DNA of 64,000 bases from Ectopseudomonas guguanensis (GTDB lineage: Bacteria; Pseudomonadota; Gammaproteobacteria; Pseudomonadales; Pseudomonadaceae): positions 124,001-188,000 of the forward strand of contig NZ_FNJJ01000006.1 of NCBI RefSeq assembly GCF_900104265.1, given 5' to 3'. This document shows positions 16,514 to 25,681 of this stretch, piece by piece. Position 1 is the first letter of the stretch; each line of letters starts with the position of its first letter. A model generated the notes under the pieces. The model was not told the DNA's origin. It saw nothing but the letters and a program-made list of their open reading frames with translations, and did not search any database. The position numbers were made by a program, and so were the translations under genes.

Positions 16514-16933
16514 ATGCACATCCGCCCCTTCCAGCTCTCCGACGAAGCCGCCGTCGTCGACCTCTGGCAACGCTGCGGCCTGACCCGCCCGTGGAACGAT
16601 CCGCACAAGGACATCCAGCGCAAGCTCAAGGTGCAGCCTGAGCTGTTTCTGGTTGGGGAAATCGACGGCAAACTGGTGGCCTCGGCCATGGCTGGCTACG
16701 AAGGCCATCGTGGCTGGGTCAACTACCTGGCGGTGTGCCCGCAGCGGCGCCAGCAGGGCCTGGCCCGTCAGTTGATGGCGTATATCGAAGAACAGTTGCT
16801 GGCCATGGGCTGTCCCAAACTCAGCCTGCAGGTGCGCGACACCAACACCGCGGCCTTGGCCTTCTACGAGCGGCTTGGCTACAAGATCGACGCCTCGGTC
16901 AGCCTCGGTAAGCGGCTGATTGCGGATGATTGA
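16514..16933 (+). CDS. GNAT-family N-acetyltransferase (YpeA-like)
   Basis: A 139-residue cytoplasmic acetyltransferase. The acetyl-CoA loop Q/RxxGxG/A appears as RRQQGLARQLM (about 79-89), after VNYLAVCP. The C-terminal KLSLQVRDTNTAALAFYERLGYK is typical of the YpeA group. I start at ATG 16514, preceded by TTGGAG; 12 upstream in-frame codons lack support. The substrate is unknown. It stands alone between palindromic repeats and is probably not part of the alcohol pathway. Confidence 0.85.
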   Translation: MHIRPFQLSDEAAVVDLWQRCGLTRPWNDPHKDIQRKLKVQPELFLVGEIDGKLVASAMAGYEGHRGWVNYLAVCPQRRQQGLARQLMAYIEEQLLAMGCPKLSLQVRDTNTAALAFYERLGYKIDASVSLGKRLIADD

Positions 16934-16960
16934 CGGGTTGCCGATACGGGCGGCGAATCC

Positions 16961-17085
16961 GTAGGGTGTGCCGTGCGCACCAAGTCCCCGTACGCTCGGT
17001 GCGCATGGCGCACCCTACGATGATCCTGCACTACGCCAGACGCATCGGCTGCCTCAATCCCGCGTAGGGTGCGCCGTGCGCACCT
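16961..17085. repeat. three REP-like units between GNAT gene and nahK
   Basis: Two opposed variants of TAGGGTGCGCCGTGCGCACC (16962 onward, 16997-17019) and a third unit ending at 17085 fill the 156-base gap just after the kinase stop. Confidence 0.75.
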
Positions 17086-17089
17086 GGAC

Positions 17090-19744
17090 TTATAGCGATC
17101 TCACCCCCCCCGCCCCACGCTCCATCAAATGACTCATCGCCGCCTTCAGTTTCATCGGCCGCACCGGTTTGTGCAGCAGGCTGTGGCCGAGTTCGCGCAT
17201 CTGCTGCTTGAGCTCGTTGCTGTAGTTGGCGGTGATCATCAGCGCCGGTAGCGGCGTGCTGCGTCGGGCGTTGATCTGCGCCACGGCGTCGACACCATTG
17301 CGCTCGTCGTCCAGGTGATAGTCGGCGATCAGCAGGTCGGCCTCGGCGTGGTAGTTGTCCACCTGGCGCGCCAGGTCTTCTTCGGACAGCGCAGTAACCA
17401 CGCGGCAGCCCCAGCCTTCGAGCAGGGTGCGCATGCCGGCGCAGATCGCCGCGTCGTTATCCAGCACCCAGACCCGCGCGCCGCTGAGGCGTTCGAGCAA
17501 CTGATCCGGGCTGTCCTGCACCCTGCGCGCGCGGGGTGCACGGCGGGTCAGCGGCACCTCGACGGCGAACATCGAGCCCCTGCCCTGCTGCGACGCCACG
17601 CGAATGCGGTGGCCAAGCATGCGTGCGATCTTCTCGACGATCGCCAGGCCCAGGCCCAGGCCGCGGTCCTGCTTGCGCTGCACGTTATCGCCGCGTTTGA
17701 ACTCCTGGAAAATCTCGCCGAGCTTGTCCTGGGCGATGCCGATGCCGGTGTCCCAGACCTCGATGGACAGGCTGTTGCCGCGCCGCCGGCAGCCCAGCAG
17801 GATGCGCCCGCTGGCGGTGTAGCGAATGGCGTTGCTAAGGAAGTTGCGCAGAATCCGCGCCAGCAGCTGCACGTCGCTGCGTACCAGCGCCGAGCTGGGC
17901 AGGTAGTCCAGACGCAGGCCCTCGCTGCGGGCGATCTGGTGGTACTCGGCAGCCAGGTTTTCCAGCAGCTCGCTGACGGCGAACGGCGCGATATCCGGCT
18001 TGATCACCCCGGCATCGAGCTTGGAGATGTCCACCAGCGTACCGAGCAGGCTCTCGACGTCTTCCAGCGAGTTGCTGACGTTGCGCACCAGCGGTGCGCA
18101 GCCGGACAGGTCCTTCTTCTCCAGCAGCGCACTGGTGAACAACCGCGCGGCGTTGAGCGGCTGCAGCAGATCGTGGCTGACCGCGGCGAGGAACTTGGTC
18201 TTGGACAGGTTGGCCTGCTCGGCCTCGCCCTTGGCCTCACGCAGGCGTGCCTCCATCTGCGTGCGCTCGTCGATCTCGCGGCGCAGCTGGTCGTTCACCG
18301 TGGTCAGCTCGGCGGTACGCTCGCGCACGCGCTGCTCCAGATGCTGGTAGGCCTGGTGCAGCGCCTCGGCAGTGCGGCGGCGCTCGGTGATATCGCGGAT
18401 CAGCACGAAGATGCCGACCACCTCGCCACTGGCCTGGCGATTGGGCACGTAGGAACGCAGCATGTAGCGCTCCTGGCCGTTGTGGTTGGTTTCGGCGAAT
18501 TCGAAGGTCACGCTCTCGCCGGACAGCGCCAGCTCGACGTAGGGCTCCAGGCGCTGGCAATGCTCCTCGCTGTGCACTTCGCGCAGGCTCTGGCCGAGCA
18601 TGGCGCCGCGCGGCCAGCAGTACCATTCCTCGTAGACCTTGTTGGTGAATTCGTAGACCAGATCGGCCGACAGATAGGCGATCAGCGCCGGCACGTGGTC
18701 GGTGATCAGGCGGATCCAGCGCTCGCTGTCGCTCAGCGCCTGGGCCTGGCGATGACGCTCGGTGATATCGGTGAAGGTATTGACGAAGCCGCCGGTAGGC
18801 AGCGGATGGGTGCGCACTTCCAGCATGCGTCCGTCGAACAGACGCACCTCCACCTGACGCATTGGCTTGCCAGCGGCATCGCGGCTGTCCGGGGTCAGCG
18901 GCTCCAGCTCGCTCTCGGCCATCACGTCGGCGAAGGGCCGATGCGCGCTGATCGGCGCCAGCCCGCAGAGTTCGAGGAAACGGTGGTTCCACAACTCCAG
19001 CGCGCCCTCGGCATTGACCATGGCCATGCCCTGCGACAGGTTGTCGACCGCGCGCTGCAGCAGGCGCGACTTCTGCGCCAGGGCCTGCTCGCGGCGCAGC
19101 GCCTCGCTCTGCTTCACCTCGGTGATGTCGGTGTAGAGGATCACCAGCCCGCCTTCGCGGGTCGGCCGCTCGCTGACCTGCACCCAGCGCCCATCCTGCA
19201 GACGGAACAGGCTCGGCTCGCCCTCCTTGCCCAGCTGTGCCTCCACCACCAGCCCGGTGCTGCGGCTCAGGCGCTTGATCTCCTCCAGCCGCGTGCCCGT
19301 GCCGATGCGCGCGCGGCTGCGCGCCCACAATGCCTTGAAGCGGCTGTTGAAGAGGACGATGCGCTGGCGATTGTCGAACAGCACGAAGGCATCGGAAATA
19401 CTCTCGATGGCGTCAATCAGGTGCTGGTGGGCAGTCTCGGCGCGCAACCGCGCATCACTGAGCAACTGGTTGCTGGATTTCAGTTCGGCCATCGCCTGGT
19501 TCAGCGCGTCGGTGCGCTCGCGCACCTGCTCGGACAGCACCACCGAATGTTGGAAGGCCGCGTAGGCATCATCGCCACGGGAATGGATCGACTCGACCCG
19601 CTCGATCAGCGCGGCGTTGATGCGCTTGAGCTTGGCGTTTTCCTGCTCCAGCGCCGCACAGCGTGCCTGCAGCTCAGCGCTCGCCGCGCCCAATAGGTCG
19701 GCCAATGGCGACACCGGTGAAAGTCTGGTTGATGTGCATGCCAT
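17090..19744 (-). CDS. nahK: PAS-domain hybrid histidine kinase NahK (ErcS'-type)
   Basis: An 884-residue cytoplasmic hybrid kinase with no membrane segment. An N-terminal coiled coil (about 20-100) leads to three PAS domains (about 105-210, 225-330 and 340-455), then a second coil, a HisKA domain with phospho-acceptor H524 (AVSHDLLQPL), an ATPase domain (WDTGIGIA, RGLGLGLAI) and a C-terminal receiver with D808. This matches NahK (also ErcS'), which lies next to nosP in P. aeruginosa and is inhibited by NO-bound NosP. The ATG at 19744 follows GGAGAG and overlaps nosP by 71 bases, so the two are co-translated. It probably links NO or redox state to biofilm and alcohol-oxidation control. Confidence 0.87.
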   Translation of the reverse strand: MACTSTRLSPVSPLADLLGAASAELQARCAALEQENAKLKRINAALIERVESIHSRGDDAYAAFQHSVVLSEQVRERTDALNQAMAELKSSNQLLSDARLRAETAHQHLIDAIESISDAFVLFDNRQRIVLFNSRFKALWARSRARIGTGTRLEEIKRLSRSTGLVVEAQLGKEGEPSLFRLQDGRWVQVSERPTREGGLVILYTDITEVKQSEALRREQALAQKSRLLQRAVDNLSQGMAMVNAEGALELWNHRFLELCGLAPISAHRPFADVMAESELEPLTPDSRDAAGKPMRQVEVRLFDGRMLEVRTHPLPTGGFVNTFTDITERHRQAQALSDSERWIRLITDHVPALIAYLSADLVYEFTNKVYEEWYCWPRGAMLGQSLREVHSEEHCQRLEPYVELALSGESVTFEFAETNHNGQERYMLRSYVPNRQASGEVVGIFVLIRDITERRRTAEALHQAYQHLEQRVRERTAELTTVNDQLRREIDERTQMEARLREAKGEAEQANLSKTKFLAAVSHDLLQPLNAARLFTSALLEKKDLSGCAPLVRNVSNSLEDVESLLGTLVDISKLDAGVIKPDIAPFAVSELLENLAAEYHQIARSEGLRLDYLPSSALVRSDVQLLARILRNFLSNAIRYTASGRILLGCRRRGNSLSIEVWDTGIGIAQDKLGEIFQEFKRGDNVQRKQDRGLGLGLAIVEKIARMLGHRIRVASQQGRGSMFAVEVPLTRRAPRARRVQDSPDQLLERLSGARVWVLDNDAAICAGMRTLLEGWGCRVVTALSEEDLARQVDNYHAEADLLIADYHLDDERNGVDAVAQINARRSTPLPALMITANYSNELKQQMRELGHSLLHKPVRPMKLKAAMSHLMERGAGGVRSL

Positions 19745-20837
19745 TGAACTGCTCTCCGTAGGTGTTGAAGCCGATCACCCGCTGCTGGCGCAGCAGTGTG
19801 GCGACCGACTCGACGCCGCCATCGTTCTCGATCTCCAGGCGACGCAGAAAGCAGTCGCAACCGATGGTCAGCAGCAGCGGACCGAGGCGCTGCTCCAGCC
19901 CGGCGAACAGCTGCGCAAGGTTCGGCAGCAGGGGGCCCGGGCGCATGGCGGTGAGGACGATGCCGTTCTCCACCGCGCAGTAGAAGGTCAGGCTGAGGTC
20001 GTCATGCACCTGCTGGATCGAGCGCACGTAGTAGTGATCGCTGATCCGCACTGCCAGCGGATAGGCAGCGAACGCGTGCAGATCCAGGGCCTCGACCGGC
20101 ACGCCGATCAGCTCGGCATATTCCTGCGCGGCCGGCGCGGCATTGAGCTCAAACACCCGCCGCGTGGCACTGTCGGCACGGGTCACCACCAGCTTCTCGG
20201 CACTGGGCTGGATGTGATGGGTGCTGAATACCTCGAATTCCAGCCAGGTGTTGAACAGCACCACAACGGCCGCACCGCTGTGGAAACGGCCACCGTGATA
20301 GACGTGGGTGTGGGTCAGGTGGTTGTCGTCGCCGGCCGAGCCGCCGAAGTGCGGGATGCTGCCCAGCGCCGCGCTGAGCGCGCCGAGCACCAGTTCCTCG
20401 CGGCTGGAAAGCCCATCGAGCAGGGTCAGGGCGAAGCTGTGGCCCTTGATCGAGGCCAGCTCGTTGCTGCGGCAATCCTTGACCAGACCATCGACCAGTT
20501 GCTGCGCATCGAGCAGATTGAAGCGCTCCATCTCGTCGATTAGCACGCTGGCGATGGAGAAGCAGCGCAGATCGAAGCCCAGCGCCACCACGCAGCCACG
20601 ACCGTAGCCCTGCGGGGTAATCTCGCCGGCGCTGGTACAGCCCACCAGGCTGACGCCACCAAAGTGCGCCTCCAGCGCCTGGCCGAGGCCGTCGAGATCG
20701 TATTCGGCCGAGCAGAAGAACAGCACGAAGCCGAGATAGGGATGGATCAGCTGACGTGCCAGTTCCTGGGCGGCCAATTCCACATCCTTCGTGCTGGAGA
20801 CGGCGCTAAGCACGCCCTCCGACTGTTCCAAGGCCAT
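19674..20837 (-). CDS. nosP: FIST-domain NO sensor NosP
   Basis: A 387-residue cytoplasmic FIST protein, with FIST N domain about 30-215 (GCTSAGEITPQGYG, DGLSSREELVLGAL, HFGGSAGDD) and FIST C domain about 225-370 ending VIGFNTYGEQF, the usual family terminus. Next to nahK this identifies it as NosP, a heme-based nitric-oxide sensor that inhibits its kinase partner. Several His residues could be the heme ligand; I cannot choose among them. I use ATG 20837 with TTGGGG upstream; GTG 20855 is the alternative and is favoured by nothing. A putative regulon box sits 65-81 bp upstream. Confidence 0.85.
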   Translation of the reverse strand: MALEQSEGVLSAVSSTKDVELAAQELARQLIHPYLGFVLFFCSAEYDLDGLGQALEAHFGGVSLVGCTSAGEITPQGYGRGCVVALGFDLRCFSIASVLIDEMERFNLLDAQQLVDGLVKDCRSNELASIKGHSFALTLLDGLSSREELVLGALSAALGSIPHFGGSAGDDNHLTHTHVYHGGRFHSGAAVVVLFNTWLEFEVFSTHHIQPSAEKLVVTRADSATRRVFELNAAPAAQEYAELIGVPVEALDLHAFAAYPLAVRISDHYYVRSIQQVHDDLSLTFYCAVENGIVLTAMRPGPLLPNLAQLFAGLEQRLGPLLLTIGCDCFLRRLEIENDGGVESVATLLRQQRVIGFNTYGEQFNGMHINQTFTGVAIGRPIGRGER

Positions 20838-20901
20838 ATCACGCCCCAAATGCACCTGCTGATCATGGGGAAATTCTACGAAGGAGGCCGCAGACGCCCC
20901 A

Positions 20902-20918
20902 TGCTACTTGAGTACTGG
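20902..20918. promoter_or_regulatory. putative regulon box upstream of nosP
   Basis: Read forward, TGCTACTTGAGTACTGG matches the copy at 15021 in 14 of 17 positions. It is in opposite orientation relative to nosP. Confidence 0.4.
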
Positions 20919-20933
20919 GTCGGGCCTTCCTAG

Positions 20934-21164
20934 GTAGGGTGTGCCGTGCGCGAGGCTGGTGGGCTGGGGCGGTAATCGCTGGTGCGCGCGGCGCACCCTA
21001 CCCGGGACGGCGCCCTACGGACCGGCGTACATGGTTAAACAGGTAGGGCGGGTGCAACCCGCCAACGGGGAAACGGCGGGTTGCACCTGCCCTACAAGCT
21101 GGCGAGCATGGCACCCCCTACCTGAAACGGCGTCATGCCTGTGTAGGGTGCGCCGTGCGCACCA
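20934..21164. repeat. run of five REP-like units
   Basis: Partial TAGGGTGTGCCGTGCGC, GGTGCGCGCGGCGCACCCTA (20979-21001), TAGGGCGGGTGCAACCCGCC (21043-21062), a diverged inverted copy of it near 21075, and TAGGGTGCGCCGTGCGCACC at 21144-21163. Confidence 0.75.
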
Positions 21165-21218
21165 GCGTTCTTACAGAACCGGGCTGACGTCAGGTTTTTC
21201 TCTTTCGATCCCTAAAAG

Positions 21219-21243
21219 AACGGGAGGCCCCAGGCCTCCCGTT
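21219..21243 (-). terminator. rho-independent terminator of the porin gene
   Basis: The stem AACGGGAGGCC/GGCCTCCCGTT with a short loop is followed, on the minus strand, by CTTTTAG. It lies 19 bases after the porin stop. Confidence 0.75.
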
Positions 21244-21261
21244 GTCCGCAAGCCACGTGGC

Positions 21262-22446
21262 TTACCAGCTGAGCACGGCACCCACGGCGAAGGTGTCGGT
21301 GTCCTCGTTCAGACCGCTGCCTGCGGCGGCGTCGATCTGGTACTGGTTGTACTCGGCGACCAGCTTGAGGTTGTCGTTGATGGTGCGGAAATAGGCGATG
21401 CCGCGGGTCTCGTAGTCCGCCGCCACGCCCAGGCCGTTGCCGTCGTCCTCGGTCTTGCCGTAGGAGAGCGCCACACGATTCTTGCCCCAGGTGTAGGAGC
21501 CCTGCAGCAGGTAGCCGTCGCTGTCGATATCGCGCAGGGTCGGCTCGCCCAGGTTGTTGGTGAAGAACGGGTTGATGCCCTTGGCCTGGAAGCCCGAACC
21601 GGTCAGCGACAAGCCGCCGAACTTGGCCTGCACGCCATAACCCAGGCCTTTGGAGGTGACCTTGTCGACGGTGTCGTCGGTGTTTTCGGAGGTCTGGTAG
21701 GCGCCGTTGACCCAGGTGTAGATGGTCGAGCCGCCCAGATCGAACTGGTAGCTGACTTCCGATTCGAAGCGCGGGTTTTCCTGGTAGGCCTTGCCGGTGG
21801 CGCTGTCGTCGTTGGTGTCGACCGGGTCCATGATGCCCACTGCGACGCGCAGCCCTTCAGCCAGATTGTTGTTGCGGTAAGTGATCTGCGAGGTCGGGAA
21901 CGGGTACGGATAGCCGGTACCGATATTGCCGAAGGACACGCCGTTGCCATCCACCAGGCCAAGGGTGTCGGACACGTTGCCGTACCCGGCAAGCAGCTCG
22001 TCGAGGAAGATGTTGGAGCGCGAGAACAGACCGAAGTCCTTGCCCACCAGCACCTCACCCCACTCCGGGCTGGAAACGGTGCCGTAGAACTGACGGACGT
22101 CGATGGCGGTGTCGGTGCCATTGGTTTCGCTGTCGTTGATGGTGACCCAGAAGGACGAGCGACCGCTCAGCTTCAGATCATCGATCTGCTTGCCGAAGTT
22201 GAAGCCGATCCAGTTGGGCAGAAAACCCATCTTCACCCGCGACTGGCGACGGTCGAACTGCTCGCCGTCACGGTCCACGTCGCTGTTGACGTAGAAGGCG
22301 TTGATATAGCCGTCGGTGGAGAAAGTGGTGTCGTCCTTGTCGTACAGGACGATCTCGGCGGTGGCCTGCTGCGCAGTCGCCAGGGCGACGGCAGTGGCCA
22401 GAGTCAGGGGCAGAAATCGAGTGATGGCGATCTTGTTGTTGTGCAT
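21262..22446 (-). CDS. outer-membrane porin of the quinoprotein region
   Basis: A 394-residue outer-membrane protein with signal peptide ending QQATA. Amphipathic beta-strands alternate through the chain, with GYINAFYVNSDVD at the start, FYGTVSSPEWGEVLVGKDFGLFSRSNIFLDELL typical of general porins (split here between 140 and 175), and the terminal aromatic W (GAVLSW) used for outer-membrane insertion. It probably lets alcohols or a metal complex through the outer membrane for the periplasmic enzymes; the substrate is inferred from position only. The ATG follows GGAGAG. Two box-like sequences lie upstream. It ends at a clear terminator, so it is monocistronic. Confidence 0.85.
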   Translation of the reverse strand: MHNNKIAITRFLPLTLATAVALATAQQATAEIVLYDKDDTTFSTDGYINAFYVNSDVDRDGEQFDRRQSRVKMGFLPNWIGFNFGKQIDDLKLSGRSSFWVTINDSETNGTDTAIDVRQFYGTVSSPEWGEVLVGKDFGLFSRSNIFLDELLAGYGNVSDTLGLVDGNGVSFGNIGTGYPYPFPTSQITYRNNNLAEGLRVAVGIMDPVDTNDDSATGKAYQENPRFESEVSYQFDLGGSTIYTWVNGAYQTSENTDDTVDKVTSKGLGYGVQAKFGGLSLTGSGFQAKGINPFFTNNLGEPTLRDIDSDGYLLQGSYTWGKNRVALSYGKTEDDGNGLGVAADYETRGIAYFRTINDNLKLVAEYNQYQIDAAAGSGLNEDTDTFAVGAVLSW

Positions 22447-23240
22447 AACGCTCTCCGCTTGAGTGGCGACCGCCAGGGCAGTCGTGTCGGAGGCGATTAT
22501 CGAAAGGCGCCTTGAGCGGCCATACGCTGCCTTGGCAGCGATTCGCTGCTGCTTTGGCGCGCCCGGCCCGGCTTGCCCCAGGCGACCCGCGACCGGGCCG
22601 CTACCGGTAGCGGGCGAAAGGTCGTAGTACCGAGTAATCCTTGGGCGTAGACACGCACGGCGCGTCCATCCCGTGGGGTGCGCTGCGCGCACCACAGGCC
22701 GCCGAGCAATCGTGAGAGAAGAAAAATCGCGCTTAAACGTGCGGCCCAGTCCCGTAGGGTGGGCTTTAGCCCACCAACGATGGTTGGGCGTGGGCTAAAG
22801 CGGATCGCCGCCCGGCCCACCCTACAAGGCTGAACAGCCCTTGCATCGGTCCGAAGGGGAGTACTCCGTATTACCTGGGCTCCCGCCTTCGCGGGAGTGA
22901 CGGTAGATGGCCTTTGCAGAATGTCCTCAGGTGTTGGAACGCGGCCCGCTGGCCAGCCGCGCCACCGGCTGGATTGCGTCAACTGCGCATAAGCGGCCTG
23001 CAATTCGCCCGGCCTCAACTCGGCCAATGCCCGGCGCACCCGTTGCGGGTGTTCTTCATTCAGGGCCGTAGGGTGGGCTTTAGCCCACCAACGATGGTTG
23101 GGCGTGGGCTAAAGCGGATCGCCGCCCGGCCCACACTACAAGGCTGAACAGCCCTTGTGCCGGTCCGAAGGGGAATACTCCGTAGTACCTGGGCTCCCGC
23201 CTTCGCGGGAGTGACGGTAGATGGCCTTTGCAGAATGTCC
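22447..23240. other. 794-base gene-free region between porin and pqqF
   Basis: It contains the porin promoter with box-like sequences, several palindromes and a degraded second copy of the pqqF 3' end. No intact gene is seen; the short reading frames here are translations of repeats. Confidence 0.7.
22525..22563 (-). promoter_or_regulatory. two box-like sequences upstream of the porin gene
   Basis: CGCTGCCTTGGCAGCG (22525-22540, itself a palindrome) and TGCTGCTTTGGCGCG (22547 onward) match the core of the shared box and lie 79-117 bp upstream of the porin start. They are weaker than the other copies. Confidence 0.35.
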
Positions 23241-23378
23241 TCAGGTGTTGGAACGCGGTCCGCTGGCCAGCACGCGCCACCGGCTGGATTGCGTCAACTG
23301 CGCATAAGCGGCCTGCAATTCGCCCGGCCTCAACTCGGCCAATGCCCGGCGCACCCGTTGCGGGTGTTCTTCATTCAG
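22752..23378. repeat. direct duplication (about 314 bp) of the pqqF 3' end with palindromes
   Basis: The block 22752-23063 is repeated at 23066-23378. Each copy starts with a palindrome pair (AGGGTGGGCTTTAGCCCACC and inverse), continues with CTCCCGCCTTCGCGGGAG and ends with about 138 bases of pqqF 3' coding sequence. The distal copy has lost one base (CCAGCCGCG against CCAGCACGCG), so it is a frameshifted fossil. The copies are otherwise nearly identical, which points to a recent event. Confidence 0.85.
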
Positions 23379-25625
23379 TCCGGCCAGCTGCAATTGCCAC
23401 AGCTGTTCGGCACGCGCCACATTGCCCCTGGGCGTTCGCAGAGCCTGCGCCAGTTCCTCGCGGCAGCGCTCGAACTCCGCATCCGGCAGCTCGGCGATGC
23501 GCTGGCGCTGCTGGTCGAGAAAGCTGCGGATATGCGCGAAGATGCCGGCCGCATCACACACCGGCGACTGCAGGGCGAACAGCAGCGCGCGCTCGCCCTG
23601 CACCTGGCGGTAGCCGGCAAACAGCGCATAGCTCAGTTGCAGCTCGCCGCGCAGACGGCGATAGAAGGCCCCCTGCAGCAGTTGCCCGAGCAGGCGCCAG
23701 GCCGCCTCGCAGCGCGGCTCGACATCCGCCAGCGGGCATAGCAGCACCAGCGCCGCATCACTGCCCGGCTGCGCCACCTCACGCCACAGCAGCTCGTGGT
23801 TTGACGCCGCCGGCGGCTGCCAGGCGGCCAAGGGCTCGACCGCGGCGAACAGCGCCTCCAGCTGTGCCCGCTCGCCCTCCCCCAGGCCGACGCTGAGCCC
23901 CTGCAGACCCAAGCCGCCCCGGGCACCGCCCAACTCCGGCAGGCGCTGCAGCAATTGGCGCAGCAGCAGGCCTTCCGCTGCCGACTCGGCCACCTCGGTC
24001 AGCGGCGCCAGCAACAGCGGCAACAGCCGCGCGCTGCAGGCCGGCATCAGGGCCGCGGCTCCCTGCAGCGCCAGGCTCCAGGCGCCCGCCTCGACGCCCA
24101 GCTGCAAGGCGACGCCCTGGCGTTCGCAGGCGCGTTGCACATCGGCGATACGCGCCTGCAGCATCGCCTGCAACTGGGGCAGCGAATGCTGCCCGGCAAT
24201 CTCGCCGCGCCAGTGCAACGCCGCCGGCCCACCAGCGGCCGCGCCGGGATGGTGACGCAAGCGGGCAGGCGGTAGGCTGGGCGACGCCGCATCGGTCAGC
24301 GCCAGCAGCGATTCGACCGCTGCCAGCCCCCCGCTCAGCTGCGCTGCGGGCAGTTCGCGCGCCGGCAATGCAGCCAGCGGCAGCGCCAGGCCAATGGCCG
24401 GCCACGCTGGCCTCTGCTGCTTGTCGCAAACGAGTTCGATCAGTCCGGCGCCTTCGGCCAGCTGTACAAGCAAGGCATCGAGCGTGAGCAACAGGCTGGC
24501 GTCGTCCGTATCGGGCTCCTGCAGGCTGCGCGCCAATGCCAGCGGCCCCGCTCCGAGCTGGCGCAACGCCTGGGCCTGGCGCCAGTCGGCCAGACGCACC
24601 GGCCAGAGCGCATCCACCCGCACCCGGGCGAGCCAGCCCTGCAGCTCGGCGATCAGTTGTCCGCCCCGCTCTACCTCGGCGCCGGCGAAGTCCAGGCGCA
24701 GCAGACACTGTCCGGCATGCCGGTACAGCACCCGCGCCTGCAGCTGTCGGCACAACCGCGCCGCGCGCAGGCCGGCGAGCAGTTCGCCGGGTGCCGGGTC
24801 CTGCAACACGTCCAGCAGCAGCTCCAGCGCAGGCATCAGCCCGGGTTCATCCAGCTGCACGGCGTAACCCAGGTATAGCGCTTCGACAGCATGCTGCAGG
24901 CCCAGGCGCGGCGCCCGCAGCGGCAGCATGGACGGCGGCGCTTCGCGCGCCACCGCCTCACCCGCCGGCAGCTCTTCCAGCAGGCCCCGGCCAATGTCCA
25001 GCAGCTCAGCCAGCGGCTGCGGCCCGACCAGTGTCAGGCGCATGTTGCCGGCCTGGTAATGGCGGCGGTGATAGCCCTGCAGCGCGTCCTGGAACGCGGC
25101 CTGTTCCACGGCCAGGCTGGTGCGATCGCCGGCCAGGAAGTCGCCGCAGCGATGCCCCGCGGCCAGCGCCTGGCCGAGGGCATGATCGATGCGGCTGTCG
25201 GCGTCCTGGCGGCGCGCCTGGTATTCGGCATCCAGCACCTCGCGTTCACGCCGCTGCGCCGCGCCATCGAGCAGCGGCCAACGCAGCATATCGAGCAGGC
25301 GCGCCAGCGCCGGCTGCAGGCGCTCGGCCGGCAGCGCGCAGACGAAATCGGTGTGGCGCGCCTGGGTCGAGGCGTTGACCTGCCCGCCGCAGCCCTGGGC
25401 ATAGGCCATCAGTCCCTGCTCGACGCCATAGCCGCGGCTGCCGAGAAACAGCAGATGTTCGAGAAAGTGCGCCAGCCCCGGATACGCGGCCGGCTCGTCG
25501 TGACTGCCCGCCGCCACCCGCAGGCAGATGCCCACGCGCTCGGCCCAGGGCTGCTGCGCCACGCACAGCTCGGTGCCGTTGGCCAGGCGCAGCCGCTGTA
25601 AGGGGACGGAAGCTAGATGCGACAT
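23241..25625 (-). CDS. pqqF: PqqF, zinc protease of PQQ cofactor biosynthesis
   Basis: A 794-residue M16-family (insulinase-like) peptidase. The inverted zinc motif HxxEH is HFLEH at 53-57, with the distal Glu in the EREVLDAEY region. The rest shows the four-lobed organisation of PqqF with a degenerate C-terminal half. In Pseudomonas PqqF, with PqqG, cuts the PqqA peptide so that the Glu-Tyr dipeptide is released for PQQ synthesis. No other pqq gene is in the window. The ATG at 25625 has only a weak ribosome site. The gene lies next to the alcohol-oxidation genes that need PQQ, and a putative regulon box lies 57-73 bp upstream. Confidence 0.9.
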   Translation of the reverse strand: MSHLASVPLQRLRLANGTELCVAQQPWAERVGICLRVAAGSHDEPAAYPGLAHFLEHLLFLGSRGYGVEQGLMAYAQGCGGQVNASTQARHTDFVCALPAERLQPALARLLDMLRWPLLDGAAQRREREVLDAEYQARRQDADSRIDHALGQALAAGHRCGDFLAGDRTSLAVEQAAFQDALQGYHRRHYQAGNMRLTLVGPQPLAELLDIGRGLLEELPAGEAVAREAPPSMLPLRAPRLGLQHAVEALYLGYAVQLDEPGLMPALELLLDVLQDPAPGELLAGLRAARLCRQLQARVLYRHAGQCLLRLDFAGAEVERGGQLIAELQGWLARVRVDALWPVRLADWRQAQALRQLGAGPLALARSLQEPDTDDASLLLTLDALLVQLAEGAGLIELVCDKQQRPAWPAIGLALPLAALPARELPAAQLSGGLAAVESLLALTDAASPSLPPARLRHHPGAAAGGPAALHWRGEIAGQHSLPQLQAMLQARIADVQRACERQGVALQLGVEAGAWSLALQGAAALMPACSARLLPLLLAPLTEVAESAAEGLLLRQLLQRLPELGGARGGLGLQGLSVGLGEGERAQLEALFAAVEPLAAWQPPAASNHELLWREVAQPGSDAALVLLCPLADVEPRCEAAWRLLGQLLQGAFYRRLRGELQLSYALFAGYRQVQGERALLFALQSPVCDAAGIFAHIRSFLDQQRQRIAELPDAEFERCREELAQALRTPRGNVARAEQLWQLQLAGLNEEHPQRVRRALAELRPGELQAAYAQLTQSSRWRVLASGPRSNT

Positions 25626-25681
25626 CGATCATTCTCGGAAGACAGGCCAGCAGCTTCAGCCTAAACGACCGAGCCAGGCAA

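Larger units (their letters stand above)
20838..21261. other. intergenic region between nosP and the porin gene
   Basis: The 424-base gap holds the nosP promoter with one regulon box, a run of palindromic repeats and the porin terminator. No gene is seen. Confidence 0.6.

Noticed and set aside
17315-19696. 793-codon open frame on the plus strand
   Set aside because: It lies antisense to nahK, whose PAS, HisKA and receiver motifs are clear.
22914-23147. Open frame in the gap between porin and pqqF
   Set aside because: It reads across the duplicated pqqF fragment and palindromes and has no ribosome site.
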